64,000 nucleotides of DNA from Microbulbifer hainanensis (GCF_014904735.1 NZ_JACZCR010000028.1:62001-126000); one strand, 5' to 3'. Counted from the first letter of the stretch, positions 1 to 9,727 are shown. A program made the numbers and translations. The notes: generated by a model from the letters alone, not told the origin.

Positions 1-195
1 ACCGTCAATCTCCCAGAACAGGCGCTCCGCCCCCCAGAAACAGCCCATCCCGAAAACGGCCTTTTCCATACCCTCAGGAAAAGGTTCCACCATCGTGTGG
101 CCGGAGACATAGTGTTTTCCGCTGATCGGCATGGCGCTATCGCGCCCGGGCAGCGCCTCTCCCGGCGCGGGAATCGTAAATTTGTCGTACTGCAT
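1..195 (-). CDS. msrA: Peptide-methionine (S)-S-oxide reductase MsrA, 5' part only
   Basis: The minus strand from 195 encodes the first 65 residues of MsrA and runs off the window edge. MsrA repairs methionine-S-sulfoxide in oxidised proteins using thioredoxin. The diagnostic GCFWGAER motif is at residues 51-58, with the catalytic cysteine at 52. About 45 residues precede the motif, as in the long proteobacterial forms. The ATG sits one base after the stop of the methyltransferase gene upstream (197-814), so the two are almost certainly co-transcribed. The C-terminal part is outside the window. Confidence 0.9.
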   Translation of the reverse strand, partial: MQYDKFTIPAPGEALPGRDSAMPISGKHYVSGHTMVEPFPEGMEKAVFGMGCFWGAERLFWEIDG

Positions 196-196
196 A

Positions 197-814
197 CTAC
201 CTCTGTCCTGCAATCATCAGGCAACCTGTGGCTTTCATTGGCCGGGACACCTGCCATTCCCGGTAGGTGGCATCGAGCTTATCTTCTGCGCGAGCCGCCA
301 GGCGGCGAAACGGCGAACGACCGGGATCTGCCAGCACCACCCGGCCCACTCCGGCCTGCATGGCGCGGCGGGTGAGATTGTACAACGGCTCTTCGAGCTT
401 ATCCCAGAAGCAGATATCCGTGCCGATCACCGCGTCGAAACCGGCCAGATCCTGCTTGCGGACTTTTTCGTAAAAGCAGCGCCAGGTCTTTACGGCCACT
501 TCGTTCAGTTCAGCGTGATACTGCAGGAAGGGAAACACGCTCGGGTCCGCATCCAGCCCGGTCACTTTCGCATCAAAATGCTTTGCACAAAAAATTCCGC
601 CCAAGCCCCAGCCGCAACCGAGATCCAGTACCCGGGCACCCTTCTTCAGCGGATTGCGTTGCAGGTAATCCATCATCAGGCAGGAGCTTTTCCAAAACTT
701 GTTGCCATGCAGGCTGGGATCGCCCGCCTCGCGGCGCAGCTTGCGCATATCTGGATGCGCATTCTGGCGAACGGTCAAACCAAAGAGTCGGCGGCTATTG
801 CTGGTAGCAGGCAT
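197..814 (-). CDS. Class I SAM-dependent methyltransferase
   Basis: A 205-residue Rossmann-fold methyltransferase. Motif I ([12 protein letters not shown], residues 62-73) binds SAM, and GLDAD at 86-90 supplies the acidic residue expected at the end of strand 2. A further stretch, [11 protein letters not shown], corresponds to motif IV. The arrangement resembles the small-molecule or protein-lysine methyltransferases of the METTL/NNMT-like group, but the substrate cannot be read from sequence. It lies immediately upstream of msrA with a one-base gap, so a role in protein repair or modification is possible but only inferred. Confidence 0.8.
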   Translation of the reverse strand: MPATSNSRRLFGLTVRQNAHPDMRKLRREAGDPSLHGNKFWKSSCLMMDYLQRNPLKKGARVLDLGCGWGLGGIFCAKHFDAKVTGLDADPSVFPFLQYHAELNEVAVKTWRCFYEKVRKQDLAGFDAVIGTDICFWDKLEEPLYNLTRRAMQAGVGRVVLADPGRSPFRRLAARAEDKLDATYREWQVSRPMKATGCLMIAGQR

Positions 815-1084
815 ATCGTTATATCCATCTCCTCTGATGCGCCCGCCCGGGCGCGCACATGCTCTTAACCACCCACAGTTTAACGCTTATTACCCAGGGC
901 TTCAGCCGCCGATGTAAGCGACTACCTGTGCCCGCCCCCAAAAGAAGCGCCACGACAAAGCGGAGAATGCCAAATCGCTGCCGATCTTTTTGTCCATAGC
1001 GACCACTGCACGGTGTTGGACTACCTTCTAATGCGACTCCATTCGATTTCCGAATCGATCGATACCTCGAAATACAAGGAAGGT

Positions 1085-2362
1085 ATGAAGATCCGCATGA
1101 GCAAGCTTCTGCGGCTTGCTGTAGCAGGAGCTGCTATCGCCGCCCCGCTCTACAGCCAGGCCCTGCCCGTTTACGAATCCAATCAAGTGGCACTTTATAT
1201 CCAGGGTTATCTGGAGGTTAACCAGGTCAATATCGAGGGCGATACCGTAATGGCGGATGGCCCCTCGCGTCTTGGTTTCAACCTCGATGTACCCGCCTAT
1301 TACGATTGGAATGTGGGTTTCAATGTGGAGTGGGGACTCCGCGCCGTATCGCCCAACCAGCAACTGGATATTTCCGGCGACCAGCAGGCCTCACCCGGCG
1401 AGCGGCAAGCCCCGCTCTACGTGAGACAGGGACATGTCTACGCGAAACACGCGCTATGGGGTGATTTTGCCGCGGGCAAACAGTGGGCGGTCTACTATGA
1501 TGTCGCCGGCATCACCGACTGGTATAACGTCTCCGGCGGTCTGGCCAGCGGAGCCTATGCGCTCGGCGGCGACGGCGGCATAACCGGCACCGGCAGGGCG
1601 GATGCCGCTCTGACCTGGCGCAAAGACTGGGAGGCGCTCGGTGGCACATTCCAGGTCGGCCTGCAGCGCGCTGCTCATGTGGCGAACCTGAATATTGAAG
1701 TCGAAGGTGTCGCCGGAGACGACACGTTGCTGGTATGCCCACCGGGAGACTGCGAGTATGGCCTCGCCCGCGGCATCTCACTGACCTATAAAGCGAATCT
1801 TGGTGACGGCCTGTTTCTGGGCACCGCCTACCAGCGGACGAACCTGGATATCTCGACCGATGACGGCCTCGTGTACGATATTTCCGACCCCTTCGATCCC
1901 GTTCTGATTCAGGACGACTACGTAATCCGCGCCAGCAGCAACGACTTCGCCTTTATCGGCGGTATCGCTTACGGTAAAGGCGCCTTCCAAAAGGGTCTCT
2001 ACGCAGCGTTCAACTGGCATCGCTCTCACAACAACGAGCTGGCCCCTCCCGGTTCCACCATGGGCGCCACCAACTTTTTCAATGCCATCGGCTCCGAGAG
2101 CTTCGTCAGCTATACCTGGGGAGCTCACAACTGCTACAGCGTTTACGGCGGCCACAACCTGCTGAAGTCCCACAACGACAAGATCTTTCATGAAGCGTTG
2201 ATCACCGGCGACATGTATCGTCTGGCCAAATACTACCTGGGCTTCCAATATCTCTGGAACGAGCGAGTAAGGGTATATTTTGAAGGTGCCGCGGACGACA
2301 GTAATGAGGTTGCAGCCCAGGATAACGGCTTCGCAAGCGTCGGCATCAGAGTCGACATCTGA
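1085..2362 (+). CDS. Gram-negative porin-like outer membrane protein
   Basis: About 425 residues with a signal peptide (basic start MKIRMSKLLR, hydrophobic core, cleavage near SQA at 25-27), followed by alternating aromatic beta-strand segments. Features such as LYIQGYLEVNQ, FNVEWGLRAVS and AAGKQWAVYYD are typical of trimeric proteobacterial porins. The last residues end in an amphipathic strand (FASVGIRVDI), although the terminal residue is Ile rather than Phe. Start choice is uncertain: ATG 1085 follows AAGGA by four bases, ATG 1097 is in frame, and an upstream start at 1013 would add a non-signal-like leader. Two cysteine pairs (LLVCPPGDC, AHNCYSV) are unusual for a porin. Substrate unknown. 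Confidence 0.75.
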   Translation: MKIRMSKLLRLAVAGAAIAAPLYSQALPVYESNQVALYIQGYLEVNQVNIEGDTVMADGPSRLGFNLDVPAYYDWNVGFNVEWGLRAVSPNQQLDISGDQQASPGERQAPLYVRQGHVYAKHALWGDFAAGKQWAVYYDVAGITDWYNVSGGLASGAYALGGDGGITGTGRADAALTWRKDWEALGGTFQVGLQRAAHVANLNIEVEGVAGDDTLLVCPPGDCEYGLARGISLTYKANLGDGLFLGTAYQRTNLDISTDDGLVYDISDPFDPVLIQDDYVIRASSNDFAFIGGIAYGKGAFQKGLYAAFNWHRSHNNELAPPGSTMGATNFFNAIGSESFVSYTWGAHNCYSVYGGHNLLKSHNDKIFHEALITGDMYRLAKYYLGFQYLWNERVRVYFEGAADDSNEVAAQDNGFASVGIRVDI

Positions 2363-2400
2363 TACGCTAGCGAGCTGACAGATAACAACAAGGAAACGCT

Positions 2401-2895
2401 GTGGCCCGCATTATCCTGCTGCTTGCGGTCGGCATTATCGCCTGGCTGGCATGGCAGAAATTCCAGTCCAGCAACGCCCGTGAAAAACGCAAACTGCTAT
2501 TACAGTATCTGCTGATCGGTTTGGCACTGGTTGCGGTGCTGGCGGCAATGACCGGTCGCCTGCACTGGGTGGGAGCCGCGGTAGCTGTTCTGTTGCCCGT
2601 GCTGGGCAGGATACTGCAATGGCTCACCCGCCACCTGCCGTGGCTTGCCCCGCTGCTGGCGAAACACGCGCAGGCGCGACAGGAGCAGCGCTCGTCCACA
2701 ACTGAAAACGGTCCACACCTGACCCGCGACGAAGCATGCAAAATCCTCGATGTCCCTGCCGATGCCAGCGATGAGGAAATCATTGCCGCCCATCGCAAAC
2801 TGATCCAGCGCCTGCACCCCGATCGCGGCGGCAACGACTACCTGGCGTCGCGGATCAATGCGGCGAAAGAGCTATTGCTCAAGACGGGAAAATAA
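2401..2895 (+). CDS. Membrane-anchored DnaJ-domain protein (GTG start)
   Basis: 164 residues. Three hydrophobic segments (about 2-18, 33-50 and 55-72) are followed by a charged linker and a C-terminal J domain (about 107-164) with the HPD tripeptide at 139-141. J domains stimulate the ATPase of Hsp70/DnaK. The topology, N-terminal membrane anchor with C-terminal J domain, resembles mitochondrial Pam18/Tim14 and bacterial DjlA-like proteins rather than classic DnaJ, and there is no G/F or zinc region. The start is GTG at 2401, preceded by AAGGAA. It may share a transcript with the porin gene 38 bases upstream. Confidence 0.82.
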   Translation: MARIILLLAVGIIAWLAWQKFQSSNAREKRKLLLQYLLIGLALVAVLAAMTGRLHWVGAAVAVLLPVLGRILQWLTRHLPWLAPLLAKHAQARQEQRSSTTENGPHLTRDEACKILDVPADASDEEIIAAHRKLIQRLHPDRGGNDYLASRINAAKELLLKTGK

Positions 2896-2913
2896 GTGGG
2901 ATCAACAGTACAG

Positions 2914-3696
2914 CTATAGCGGCGCGCGGCACAGCAGATGGATGTAGCGCGCCAGTTGACGATAGGGATCCACTCGGGAATACGCCAACTCCTTGTCCAC
3001 AATGGCGGCCGCCGGCAGTTTTTCGCGGATATGCGGCGTCATGAAATCGTGGAAACAGCGAATACCACTGTGAGCCACCACCTCAAGCCCCACCTGCGCC
3101 AGCCAGTCTTCCACCCACTCCAGCAACAGTGGATTCTGTGGCGTCAGGCTACCGGGATGACCACCCCAGTTTGAAGATTCGATATTGCGATCAAGCTGGC
3201 GGAAACTACCCCGCTGCAGAAGCCGATACTCCAGCGCGCGCCGGTTGTAGAAGGTCAGCGACAGATAGCCGCCGGGTTTCAGTAATTTTTGCAAACACTC
3301 GAGCGCCTGACGGGGCTCGGCCAGCCACTCCAGCACCGCGTGACAGAGCACCAGATCGGCATTGCAGAGTTCACGCTGGTCCGGCAACTCCTGCAGAGAT
3401 TTGTGCACTAATGTCACGCGCCCTTCCAGTCCGCGCAGAGCGCACTGCGCCGCCGCCTGTTCGAGCATCTGCGCGGAGATATCCGCTAGATGGACCCTGT
3501 GACCCGCCCCGGCGAGATCCATTGCAAACTGTCCCTGTCCGCCACCGGCATCGACGATATGCAGTTCACCTTCCCGCTCCGCCAACACCGGGGCCATGTC
3601 ACGGTTCAAGACGGCGAGGCGAATATCGCCCTTGAGGCCGCCATAGATACGATTGCGAAAGCGGTGCGCCAGATCGTCGAAATTGCGATCACTCAT
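2914..3696 (-). CDS. cmoM: tRNA 5-carboxymethoxyuridine methyltransferase CmoM
   Basis: 260 residues starting MSDRNFDDLAHRFRNRIYG, matching the characteristic N-terminus of CmoM (formerly SmtA). SAM motif I is IVDAGGGQGQF. CmoM methylates the carboxyl group of cmo5U34 to mcmo5U34 in several tRNAs. The ORF is open further upstream to 3840, but those residues overlap the MazG gene and have no CmoM similarity, so ATG 3696 is preferred. It overlaps the upstream MazG-like gene by 8 bases. The other two cmo genes (cmoA, cmoB) are about 4 kb away on the other strand. Confidence 0.9.
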   Translation of the reverse strand: MSDRNFDDLAHRFRNRIYGGLKGDIRLAVLNRDMAPVLAEREGELHIVDAGGGQGQFAMDLAGAGHRVHLADISAQMLEQAAAQCALRGLEGRVTLVHKSLQELPDQRELCNADLVLCHAVLEWLAEPRQALECLQKLLKPGGYLSLTFYNRRALEYRLLQRGSFRQLDRNIESSNWGGHPGSLTPQNPLLLEWVEDWLAQVGLEVVAHSGIRCFHDFMTPHIREKLPAAAIVDKELAYSRVDPYRQLARYIHLLCRAPL

Positions 3697-4024
3697 CGGC
3701 GGGCCCGGCTGTGTCTGCGGATTCGGCCCGGCGCCGGTTCTCCGCAATCTTGTCCCGCAGCGCCGTATCCAGGTCGATTCCGAGTACGTCGGCGAGCTTG
3801 ACCAGGTACATCTGGATATCCGCGAGTTCCGACGCGACATCCGCCGCAGCGGAACCCGACATCATTTCTTCGATGCCGGCATCGTCACGCCACTGCATAT
3901 GCCGGCACAGCTCCGCCACCTCCACCGAAAGCGCCATGGACAGGTTCTTCGGTGTGTGCAGCGGGGACCAGCCGCGCCGGCGGGCGATATCATCGAACGC
4001 ATCCAGAATCGTGCGGGATTCCAT
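3689..4024 (-). CDS. MazG-like nucleotide pyrophosphohydrolase
   Basis: 111 residues with the all-alpha NTP pyrophosphatase signature: EVAELCRHMQW followed by ELADIQMYLVKLADVLGID, giving the ExxE...ExxD metal-binding acids. Short single-domain members hydrolyse non-canonical or deoxynucleoside triphosphates to monophosphate and pyrophosphate. Exact substrate unknown; the length and motif spacing fit the YpjD/dCTP-pyrophosphatase-like group. It lies 4 bases downstream of the DUF599 gene and overlaps cmoM by 8 bases, so the three probably form one operon. Confidence 0.85.
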   Translation of the reverse strand: MESRTILDAFDDIARRRGWSPLHTPKNLSMALSVEVAELCRHMQWRDDAGIEEMMSGSAAADVASELADIQMYLVKLADVLGIDLDTALRDKIAENRRRAESADTAGPADE

Positions 4025-4028
4025 CGGC

Positions 4029-4742
4029 TCAGCTCCGCGGATGGTGTAACGAGCGCCCTTCGGCGGCCAGGATCGACTGCAGCGTGCGCGAGCGGAACTC
4101 CCGCAGGAACAGCACCCAGACGACCATCAGGTAACCGCCGACAAAGACCAGCGGATGGATAAACCAGCCCATCACCGACATGGCGAAGTAATAGGAGCGC
4201 AGCCCGTAGTTGTAACTGTGGCCGGCCTGGTCGATCACTTTGGCGGTATTGATCGCGAAACGGCGGCGGTCCTCTTCAGACAGGTCATCGCTGTCCGGAT
4301 GCGGCGCGGCACCGAGCAGCACATTGGCGAAAGAGTACTGGCGCAGCGACCAGGTGAAATTGAAGAACGCATAGATGAAGATCAGGATCAGCAACAGAAT
4401 CTTGATCTCGAACTGTTCCACCGTCAGGGTATGGGCCAGTGGCAGCGTAGACAGCAATTCGATTGCAGCCTGGTTGGCGGTCAGTGCAGTCACCAGACCC
4501 GCCAGGATCAGGATACTGGTAGAGGCGAAAAAACCGATCACGCGCTCCAGGTTGCCGAGAATCGCCGCATCCGGCATGCGCATGTCCCGCTCCATCATGC
4601 GCAGCATCCACTCCACCCGGTACCACTGCAGCGAAGAGGACAGTGACCAGGTCACCTTCGCCTTGCGCCGCGCGAAGACCGTATACCCCGCCCAGGTAAA
4701 AAAGAAGCCAATTGCGCTGGCGATATCCATCCAGGTCAACAT
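4029..4742 (-). CDS. DUF599 family inner membrane protein
   Basis: 237 residues with about four hydrophobic helices: an N-terminal one (MDIASAIGFFFTWAGYTVFA), a central pair (VIGFFASTSILILAGLVTALTA and IKILLLILIFIYAFFNFTW), and a C-terminal one (FVGGYLMVVWVLFLREF). WSLRQYSFANVLLGA and the acidic DLSEEDR stretch match the DUF599 family as I recall it. Function unknown. The start at 4742 is supported by GGAGAG four bases upstream; an in-frame ATG at 4775 is possible but lacks a ribosome-binding site. First gene of the DUF599-mazG-cmoM unit. Confidence 0.8.
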   Translation of the reverse strand: MLTWMDIASAIGFFFTWAGYTVFARRKAKVTWSLSSSLQWYRVEWMLRMMERDMRMPDAAILGNLERVIGFFASTSILILAGLVTALTANQAAIELLSTLPLAHTLTVEQFEIKILLLILIFIYAFFNFTWSLRQYSFANVLLGAAPHPDSDDLSEEDRRRFAINTAKVIDQAGHSYNYGLRSYYFAMSVMGWFIHPLVFVGGYLMVVWVLFLREFRSRTLQSILAAEGRSLHHPRS

Positions 4743-4988
4743 ATCTCTCCATATTGCGGAATCCGCGAACGGCACCCGTCGCGCGGGCGGCCGTGCCGTC
4801 GATTCCTTGGTCTACATTTATTCTGCCAAAGCTGCGCGAAAGTGTTCTCGCTGCCGCCACCGGTGTCAACACTGTTTTTACGCCAAGCGCAGGCGGTAGA
4901 ATAGCGCCCCGATCGCCGCGGCCGAGAGTACTGGACATCCACTCCGCCGGCCCCGGCCACGCACTCGAATAACCGATGGAGCTGTCTT

Positions 4989-7901
4989 TTGAGCAACGCA
5001 CACCCCGCCTTTGAACTGGTCACCAGCGCAGAAATCGAATCCCTCGGCGTGCGCGTGGAGGAGTACCGGCACAAGAATACCGGTGCCCAGCACCTGCATA
5101 TCGCCGCCGACAACCCGGAAAACGTGTTTCTGGTGGCCTTGAGGACAGTTCCGCAGGATTCCACCGGTGTCGCCCACATCCTCGAACACACCGCACTTTG
5201 TGGCAGCGACAAGTATCCGGTGCGCGACCCCTTCTTCATGATGATACGGCGTTCCCTGAACACCTTCATGAATGCCTTCACCAGTTCAGACTGGACGGCC
5301 TACCCGTTCGCCAGCCAGAACCGCAAGGACTTCAACAATCTCCTCGACGTCTACCTGGATGCGGTGTTCTTCGCGCGCCTGGATCCACTGGACTTCGCCC
5401 AGGAAGGACACAGGCTGGAATTCGCCGAAAGCGATAATCCGGACAGCGAACTGGTCTACAAGGGCGTCGTTTACAACGAAATGAAAGGGGCGATGAGCTC
5501 GGTGAGCTCCCAGTTGTGGCAAACCCTGAGCAAATACCTGTTCCCTACCACCACCTACCATCACAACTCGGGCGGTGAGCCGGCGGACATTCCAAAACTG
5601 ACCTATGAGCAGCTGGTGGCATTCTACCGCTCCCACTATCACCCGAGTAACGCCATTTTCATGACATTTGGCGATATCGAGGCCGCCGAGCACCAGGCGG
5701 CGATCGAGGAAAAAGTACTGCACAAGTTCGAGCCACTGCACAAGAAGATTGCCGTGGGTCGCGAAGATCACTACCTGGCGCCGGTGTCCGTGGAAGAATT
5801 CTACCCCGTCAGCGGCGAAGAAGGTCTCGACGAAAAGACCCATATCGTGCTCGGCTGGCTGATGGGCGATGTCACCGATCTCGAAGAGGCACTCACCGCG
5901 CACCTGCTCGCCGGCGTCCTGCTCGACAACAGCGCCTCGCCGCTGATGAAGCTCCTCGAGACCACGGAGCTCGGCACCTCGCCCTCCCCCCTTGTCGGTC
6001 TCGACGATTCGCAGCGCGAACTGGTTTTCCTCTGCGGCATTGAGGGCAGCGAACGGGAGCGCGCCGATGAGTTTGAAAAGCAGGTACTGGCGGTGCTCGC
6101 GGATGTCGCGGAAAACGGCGTGCCCTACGAAGAGGTCGCCGCGGCATTGCACCAGCTAGAACTGCAGCAGCGCGAAATCGGCGGCGACGGTTTCCCCTAC
6201 GGCCTGCAGCTGATACTGACCGCGCTGACCGGGGCCACCCACCGCGGTGATGCCATCGGCCTGCTCAATATCGATGCCACGCTGGAAAAACTGCGCGAGC
6301 AGATCAAGGATCCGCGCTTTATCGCCGACAAGGCGCGCCAGCTGTTGCTGGACAACCAGCACCGCGTGCGACTGGTGCTGTCCCCGGACGATAAACTGGC
6401 TGCACGCCGCGAAGCCGCGGAAAAAGCGCGCCTGGCCGAAATCAAATCCGAACTGGACGAGGGACAGAAACAACAGATCGTCCAGACCACGCACGCGCTA
6501 CTCGAGCGCCAGCAGCGCGAGGACGACGAATCCATCCTGCCCAAGGTCGGTGTCGAAGATATCCCGCCGGAACTCCCCAAGGTCGAAGGGGAAAGCCTGC
6601 AACTGGGACAACAGAAGCTGTCACGCTATAGCGCCGGCACCAACGGCCTGGTCTATCAGCAGATGGTCTGCGCCCTGCCCGACTTTTCCGAAGAGGAAAA
6701 GCAGCTGCTGCCCTACTACTGCCAGGTACTCAGTGAAGTCGGCATCGGCGACAAGGACTACCTGCAGGTACAGCAGTGGCAGGCCAGCGTTGCCGGCGCC
6801 CTGCACGGATTCACCAGCAGCCGCACTGCGATCGACGACCTGCAGGTTTTGGATGGCCACTTCATCCTTTCCGGCAAGGCCCTCGCCGCCAACCAGGCGG
6901 CATTGACCGAGCTGATGCAGGCCACCGTTGAACAGGTGCGCTTCGATGAGCTGCCCCGCATCAAGGAACTGCTGCTGCAGACGCTGGCACGTCGCGAACA
7001 GGGAGTTGTCGGCAATGGCCACGCACTGGCAATGGCAGCGGCCAGCTCCGGATTCAACCGGGCCGCCTACGAGAGCCACGCGACCGGTGGCCTGCTGGGG
7101 CTGCGCCACCTCAAGGGCCTGGTGCGCAGTTTCGACGAGAACGGCGGGCTGGATAAATTCGCAGAAAAGCTGCAGGCCATTCACACCAGGATCGCCGGTG
7201 CCGAGCGCCAGTTCCTGCTGATTGGCGAAGAGGACAAGCTTCCGGAATACACCGGTGCCCTGGCACCGCTGGCCAGCGATGTCGTCGGTGGCTCAGCAGC
7301 GTCCACCGCGCCCTTTGAAGCCAGCGCCATACACGATCTGTGGATCGCCAACAGCCAGGTCAATTTCTGCGCAAAGGCCTATCCGACGGTGCCGATGAAT
7401 CATCCGGATGCCGCGCCACTGTCCGTGCTCGGCGGCTACCTGCGCAACGGTTTCCTGCACCGCACCATCCGCGAACAGGGGGGCGCCTACGGCGGCGGCG
7501 CCAGCCACGACAGCAATATAGGCGTATTCCGCTTTTACTCCTATCGCGATCCGCGCATGGGTGAAACGCTGCAGGACTTCGATGCCTCTATCGACTGGCT
7601 GCACAGCGGCAAACACAAGGACGACCAGGTCGAAGAGGCCATCCTCGGTGTCGTCGGCGCACTGGACAAACCCGGCTCCCCCGCCGGCGAGGCCAAAAAG
7701 GCATTCCACTCGGACCTGTATGGCCGCACCCATGCCGTCCGCCAGGAGTTCCGCCGCCGGGTCACCGAGGTGCGCCTGGAGGATCTCAAACGAGTCGGTG
7801 CCACCTACCTGCAGCCCGATAGCGGCAGCACCGCCGTGGTGACCGGCAGCCAGGGCTGCGAAGCCGGACTGAAACTGGATCTGCACGAAGAAAAGCTGTA
7901 G
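4989..7901 (+). CDS. PreP-like M16C zinc metallopeptidase (TTG start)
   Basis: 970 residues, the usual size of the single-chain presequence-protease/falcilysin subfamily with two M16 halves joined by a hinge. The inverted zinc motif HxxEH is HILEH at residues 63-67, followed by TALCGSDKYPVRDPFF. The distal zinc-ligand segment VVYNEMKGAM lies downstream. These enzymes degrade short unstructured peptides inside a closed chamber; no signal peptide is visible, so it is likely cytosolic. The start is TTG at 4989, chosen because GGAG lies 7 bases upstream and the protein begins MSNAHPAFELV as relatives do. It stands alone; cmoA follows after about 90 bases. Confidence 0.92.
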   Translation: MSNAHPAFELVTSAEIESLGVRVEEYRHKNTGAQHLHIAADNPENVFLVALRTVPQDSTGVAHILEHTALCGSDKYPVRDPFFMMIRRSLNTFMNAFTSSDWTAYPFASQNRKDFNNLLDVYLDAVFFARLDPLDFAQEGHRLEFAESDNPDSELVYKGVVYNEMKGAMSSVSSQLWQTLSKYLFPTTTYHHNSGGEPADIPKLTYEQLVAFYRSHYHPSNAIFMTFGDIEAAEHQAAIEEKVLHKFEPLHKKIAVGREDHYLAPVSVEEFYPVSGEEGLDEKTHIVLGWLMGDVTDLEEALTAHLLAGVLLDNSASPLMKLLETTELGTSPSPLVGLDDSQRELVFLCGIEGSERERADEFEKQVLAVLADVAENGVPYEEVAAALHQLELQQREIGGDGFPYGLQLILTALTGATHRGDAIGLLNIDATLEKLREQIKDPRFIADKARQLLLDNQHRVRLVLSPDDKLAARREAAEKARLAEIKSELDEGQKQQIVQTTHALLERQQREDDESILPKVGVEDIPPELPKVEGESLQLGQQKLSRYSAGTNGLVYQQMVCALPDFSEEEKQLLPYYCQVLSEVGIGDKDYLQVQQWQASVAGALHGFTSSRTAIDDLQVLDGHFILSGKALAANQAALTELMQATVEQVRFDELPRIKELLLQTLARREQGVVGNGHALAMAAASSGFNRAAYESHATGGLLGLRHLKGLVRSFDENGGLDKFAEKLQAIHTRIAGAERQFLLIGEEDKLPEYTGALAPLASDVVGGSAASTAPFEASAIHDLWIANSQVNFCAKAYPTVPMNHPDAAPLSVLGGYLRNGFLHRTIREQGGAYGGGASHDSNIGVFRFYSYRDPRMGETLQDFDASIDWLHSGKHKDDQVEEAILGVVGALDKPGSPAGEAKKAFHSDLYGRTHAVRQEFRRRVTEVRLEDLKRVGATYLQPDSGSTAVVTGSQGCEAGLKLDLHEEKL

Positions 7902-7993
7902 ATCAAATGCAATGCACTCTGCGCAGCCGGATTCTGGAGGGGCCAGCAGCCCATCCAGTTCCGGCTGTACTCGCTGTTTTCTGACGTTGAACC

Positions 7994-8725
7994 ATGAGCA
8001 AACAAGACAACATCTACGCAAATCCACTCGGCGAAGTGGCCGGTTTCAAGTTCGACCAGTCTGTGGTCGAAGTCTTTCCGGACATGATCCAGCGTTCGGT
8101 GCCCGGTTACACCACCATCGTGGCAATGATCGGCACCCTGGCCGAGCGCTACGCCCAGGCGGGCAGCCGCTGCTACGATCTCGGCAGCTCCCTCTGCGCT
8201 GCCACACTTTCGATGCGGCATCGCATTCCCGCAGCGGACTGCGAGATCATAGCGGTAGACAACTCCCAGGCGATGGTCGAACGCGCCCGCACGGTACTGG
8301 CAGCTGACAGCGGACAGATTCCGGTGCAACTGGTCTGCGCCGACATCCAGAACGTTGCCATCGACAATGCCTCTGTTGTCGTGCTCAATTTCACCCTGCA
8401 ATTTATTCCGGTGCAGGAGCGCAGGGAGATTCTGCAGAAAATCTGCGACGGCCTGCGCCCCGGTGGTGTGCTGATCCTGTCGGAAAAAGTCGCTTTCGCC
8501 GACGCCGCTCACCAGGAGTTGATGATCGATCTGCACCACTCGTTCAAGCGCGCCAACGGCTACAGCGAACTGGAAGTCGCGCAAAAACGCGCGGCCATTG
8601 AAAATGTCCTGATTCCGGAAACGCTGGACCAGCATCGCGAACGCCTGAAGGCGGTCGGCTTCAGCAGTGTGGATGTCTGGTTCCAGTGCTTCAATTTCGC
8701 ATCGCTGATTGCCATCAAGGCATAG
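7994..8725 (+). CDS. cmoA: Carboxy-S-adenosyl-L-methionine synthase CmoA
   Basis: 243 residues. CmoA converts SAM and prephenate to carboxy-SAM, the donor for cmo5U34 in tRNA. The N-terminus ([28 protein letters not shown]) and the modified SAM motif [15 protein letters not shown] are characteristic, as is [10 protein letters not shown]. cmoB follows after 24 bases, giving the conserved cmoAB operon. The ribosome-binding site is weak. Confidence 0.95.
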   Translation: MSKQDNIYANPLGEVAGFKFDQSVVEVFPDMIQRSVPGYTTIVAMIGTLAERYAQAGSRCYDLGSSLCAATLSMRHRIPAADCEIIAVDNSQAMVERARTVLAADSGQIPVQLVCADIQNVAIDNASVVVLNFTLQFIPVQERREILQKICDGLRPGGVLILSEKVAFADAAHQELMIDLHHSFKRANGYSELEVAQKRAAIENVLIPETLDQHRERLKAVGFSSVDVWFQCFNFASLIAIKA

Positions 8726-8749
8726 CCCGGAGCCGGAACGGTATTGCCC

Positions 8750-9727
8750 ATGATCGACTACACCGAACTTTACGCCGGCCTGCAGCATATCCCCGCGCTG
8801 CGTCCGTGGCTGGCAGAGCTGCCCGCGCAGGTTGCCGAAGGTATCAGTCCGCACCGCTGGGGCGATCTTCCCGATTGGCGTGCGGCGCTCGAGGCCCTGC
8901 CCGACCTGCCGCCATCTCATGTGGAACTGGTCGACAGAGTGGCCGCAGGGACCGCCGGCGACGCGACACCGGATCAGCTGGCCGAACTGGAAAACCAGTT
9001 GCGGAAGTTGCACCCGTGGCGCAAAGGCCCGTGGGAACTCTTTGACTTGTTCATCGATACCGAATGGCGCTCGGACTGGAAGTGGGAACGCGTCCTGCCC
9101 CACCTTGAACCCCTGCACAACCGCCTGGTACTCGATGTCGGTTGCGGCAACGGCTACCACTGCTGGAGGCAGTTCGGTGCAGGCGCCAGGCGCGTGATCG
9201 GTATCGACCCCTCGGCAAAATTCGTCGCCCAGTTTTATGCCATGAAAAAGTATCTGGGCATGGACAAACCGGTGGATGTATTGCCGCTCGGCATCGAGGC
9301 GCTGCCGGCAAACCTGCAGGCGTTCGACACTACCTTTTCCATGGGTGTGCTCTACCACCGCCGCTCGCCGATGGATCACCTGCGCGAACTGCGCGAGACA
9401 CTCCGCCCCGGCGGCCAGCTGATTCTGGAAACCCTCGTAATCGACGGCGACCTCGGGGATTGCCTGGTACCGGAAGGTCGCTACGCGAAGATGCGCAATG
9501 TCTGGTTCCTTCCCAGCTGTGCGACCCTGGAAAGCTGGCTGCGCAAATGCGGCTTTGTTGACCCGTGCACGGTAGATCTGGATATCACCGGGTTCGGCGA
9601 GCAGCGGCGCACCGACTGGATGCGTTTCGAGTCGCTGGCCGACTTTCTCGACCCCGAGTCACCGGATAAGACCGCTGAGGGTCACCCCGCGCCCAAGAGG
9701 GCCGTTCTGGTCGCGAAAGCACCGTAG
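8750..9727 (+). CDS. cmoB: tRNA U34 carboxymethyltransferase CmoB
   Basis: 325 residues. CmoB transfers the carboxymethyl group from carboxy-SAM to 5-hydroxyuridine-34 of tRNA. The N-terminus MIDYTELYAGL, the central LHPWRKGPWELFDLFIDTEWRSDWKW block, SAM motif VLDVGCGNGYHCWR and MGVLYHRRSP are typical. ATG 8750 is chosen because it reproduces the conserved MID start; an in-frame TTG at 8744 is closer to the GGAG at 8729. It forms an operon with cmoA. Confidence 0.95.
   Translation: MIDYTELYAGLQHIPALRPWLAELPAQVAEGISPHRWGDLPDWRAALEALPDLPPSHVELVDRVAAGTAGDATPDQLAELENQLRKLHPWRKGPWELFDLFIDTEWRSDWKWERVLPHLEPLHNRLVLDVGCGNGYHCWRQFGAGARRVIGIDPSAKFVAQFYAMKKYLGMDKPVDVLPLGIEALPANLQAFDTTFSMGVLYHRRSPMDHLRELRETLRPGGQLILETLVIDGDLGDCLVPEGRYAKMRNVWFLPSCATLESWLRKCGFVDPCTVDLDITGFGEQRRTDWMRFESLADFLDPESPDKTAEGHPAPKRAVLVAKAP

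Noticed and set aside
131..868. A 245-residue plus-strand open frame at the left end
   Set aside because: It lies antisense to the methyltransferase and msrA, both of which carry clear catalytic motifs.
7805..9379. A 524-residue open frame on the minus strand
   Set aside because: It is the shadow of cmoA and cmoB, whose products are unmistakable on the plus strand; its own sequence has no family resemblance.
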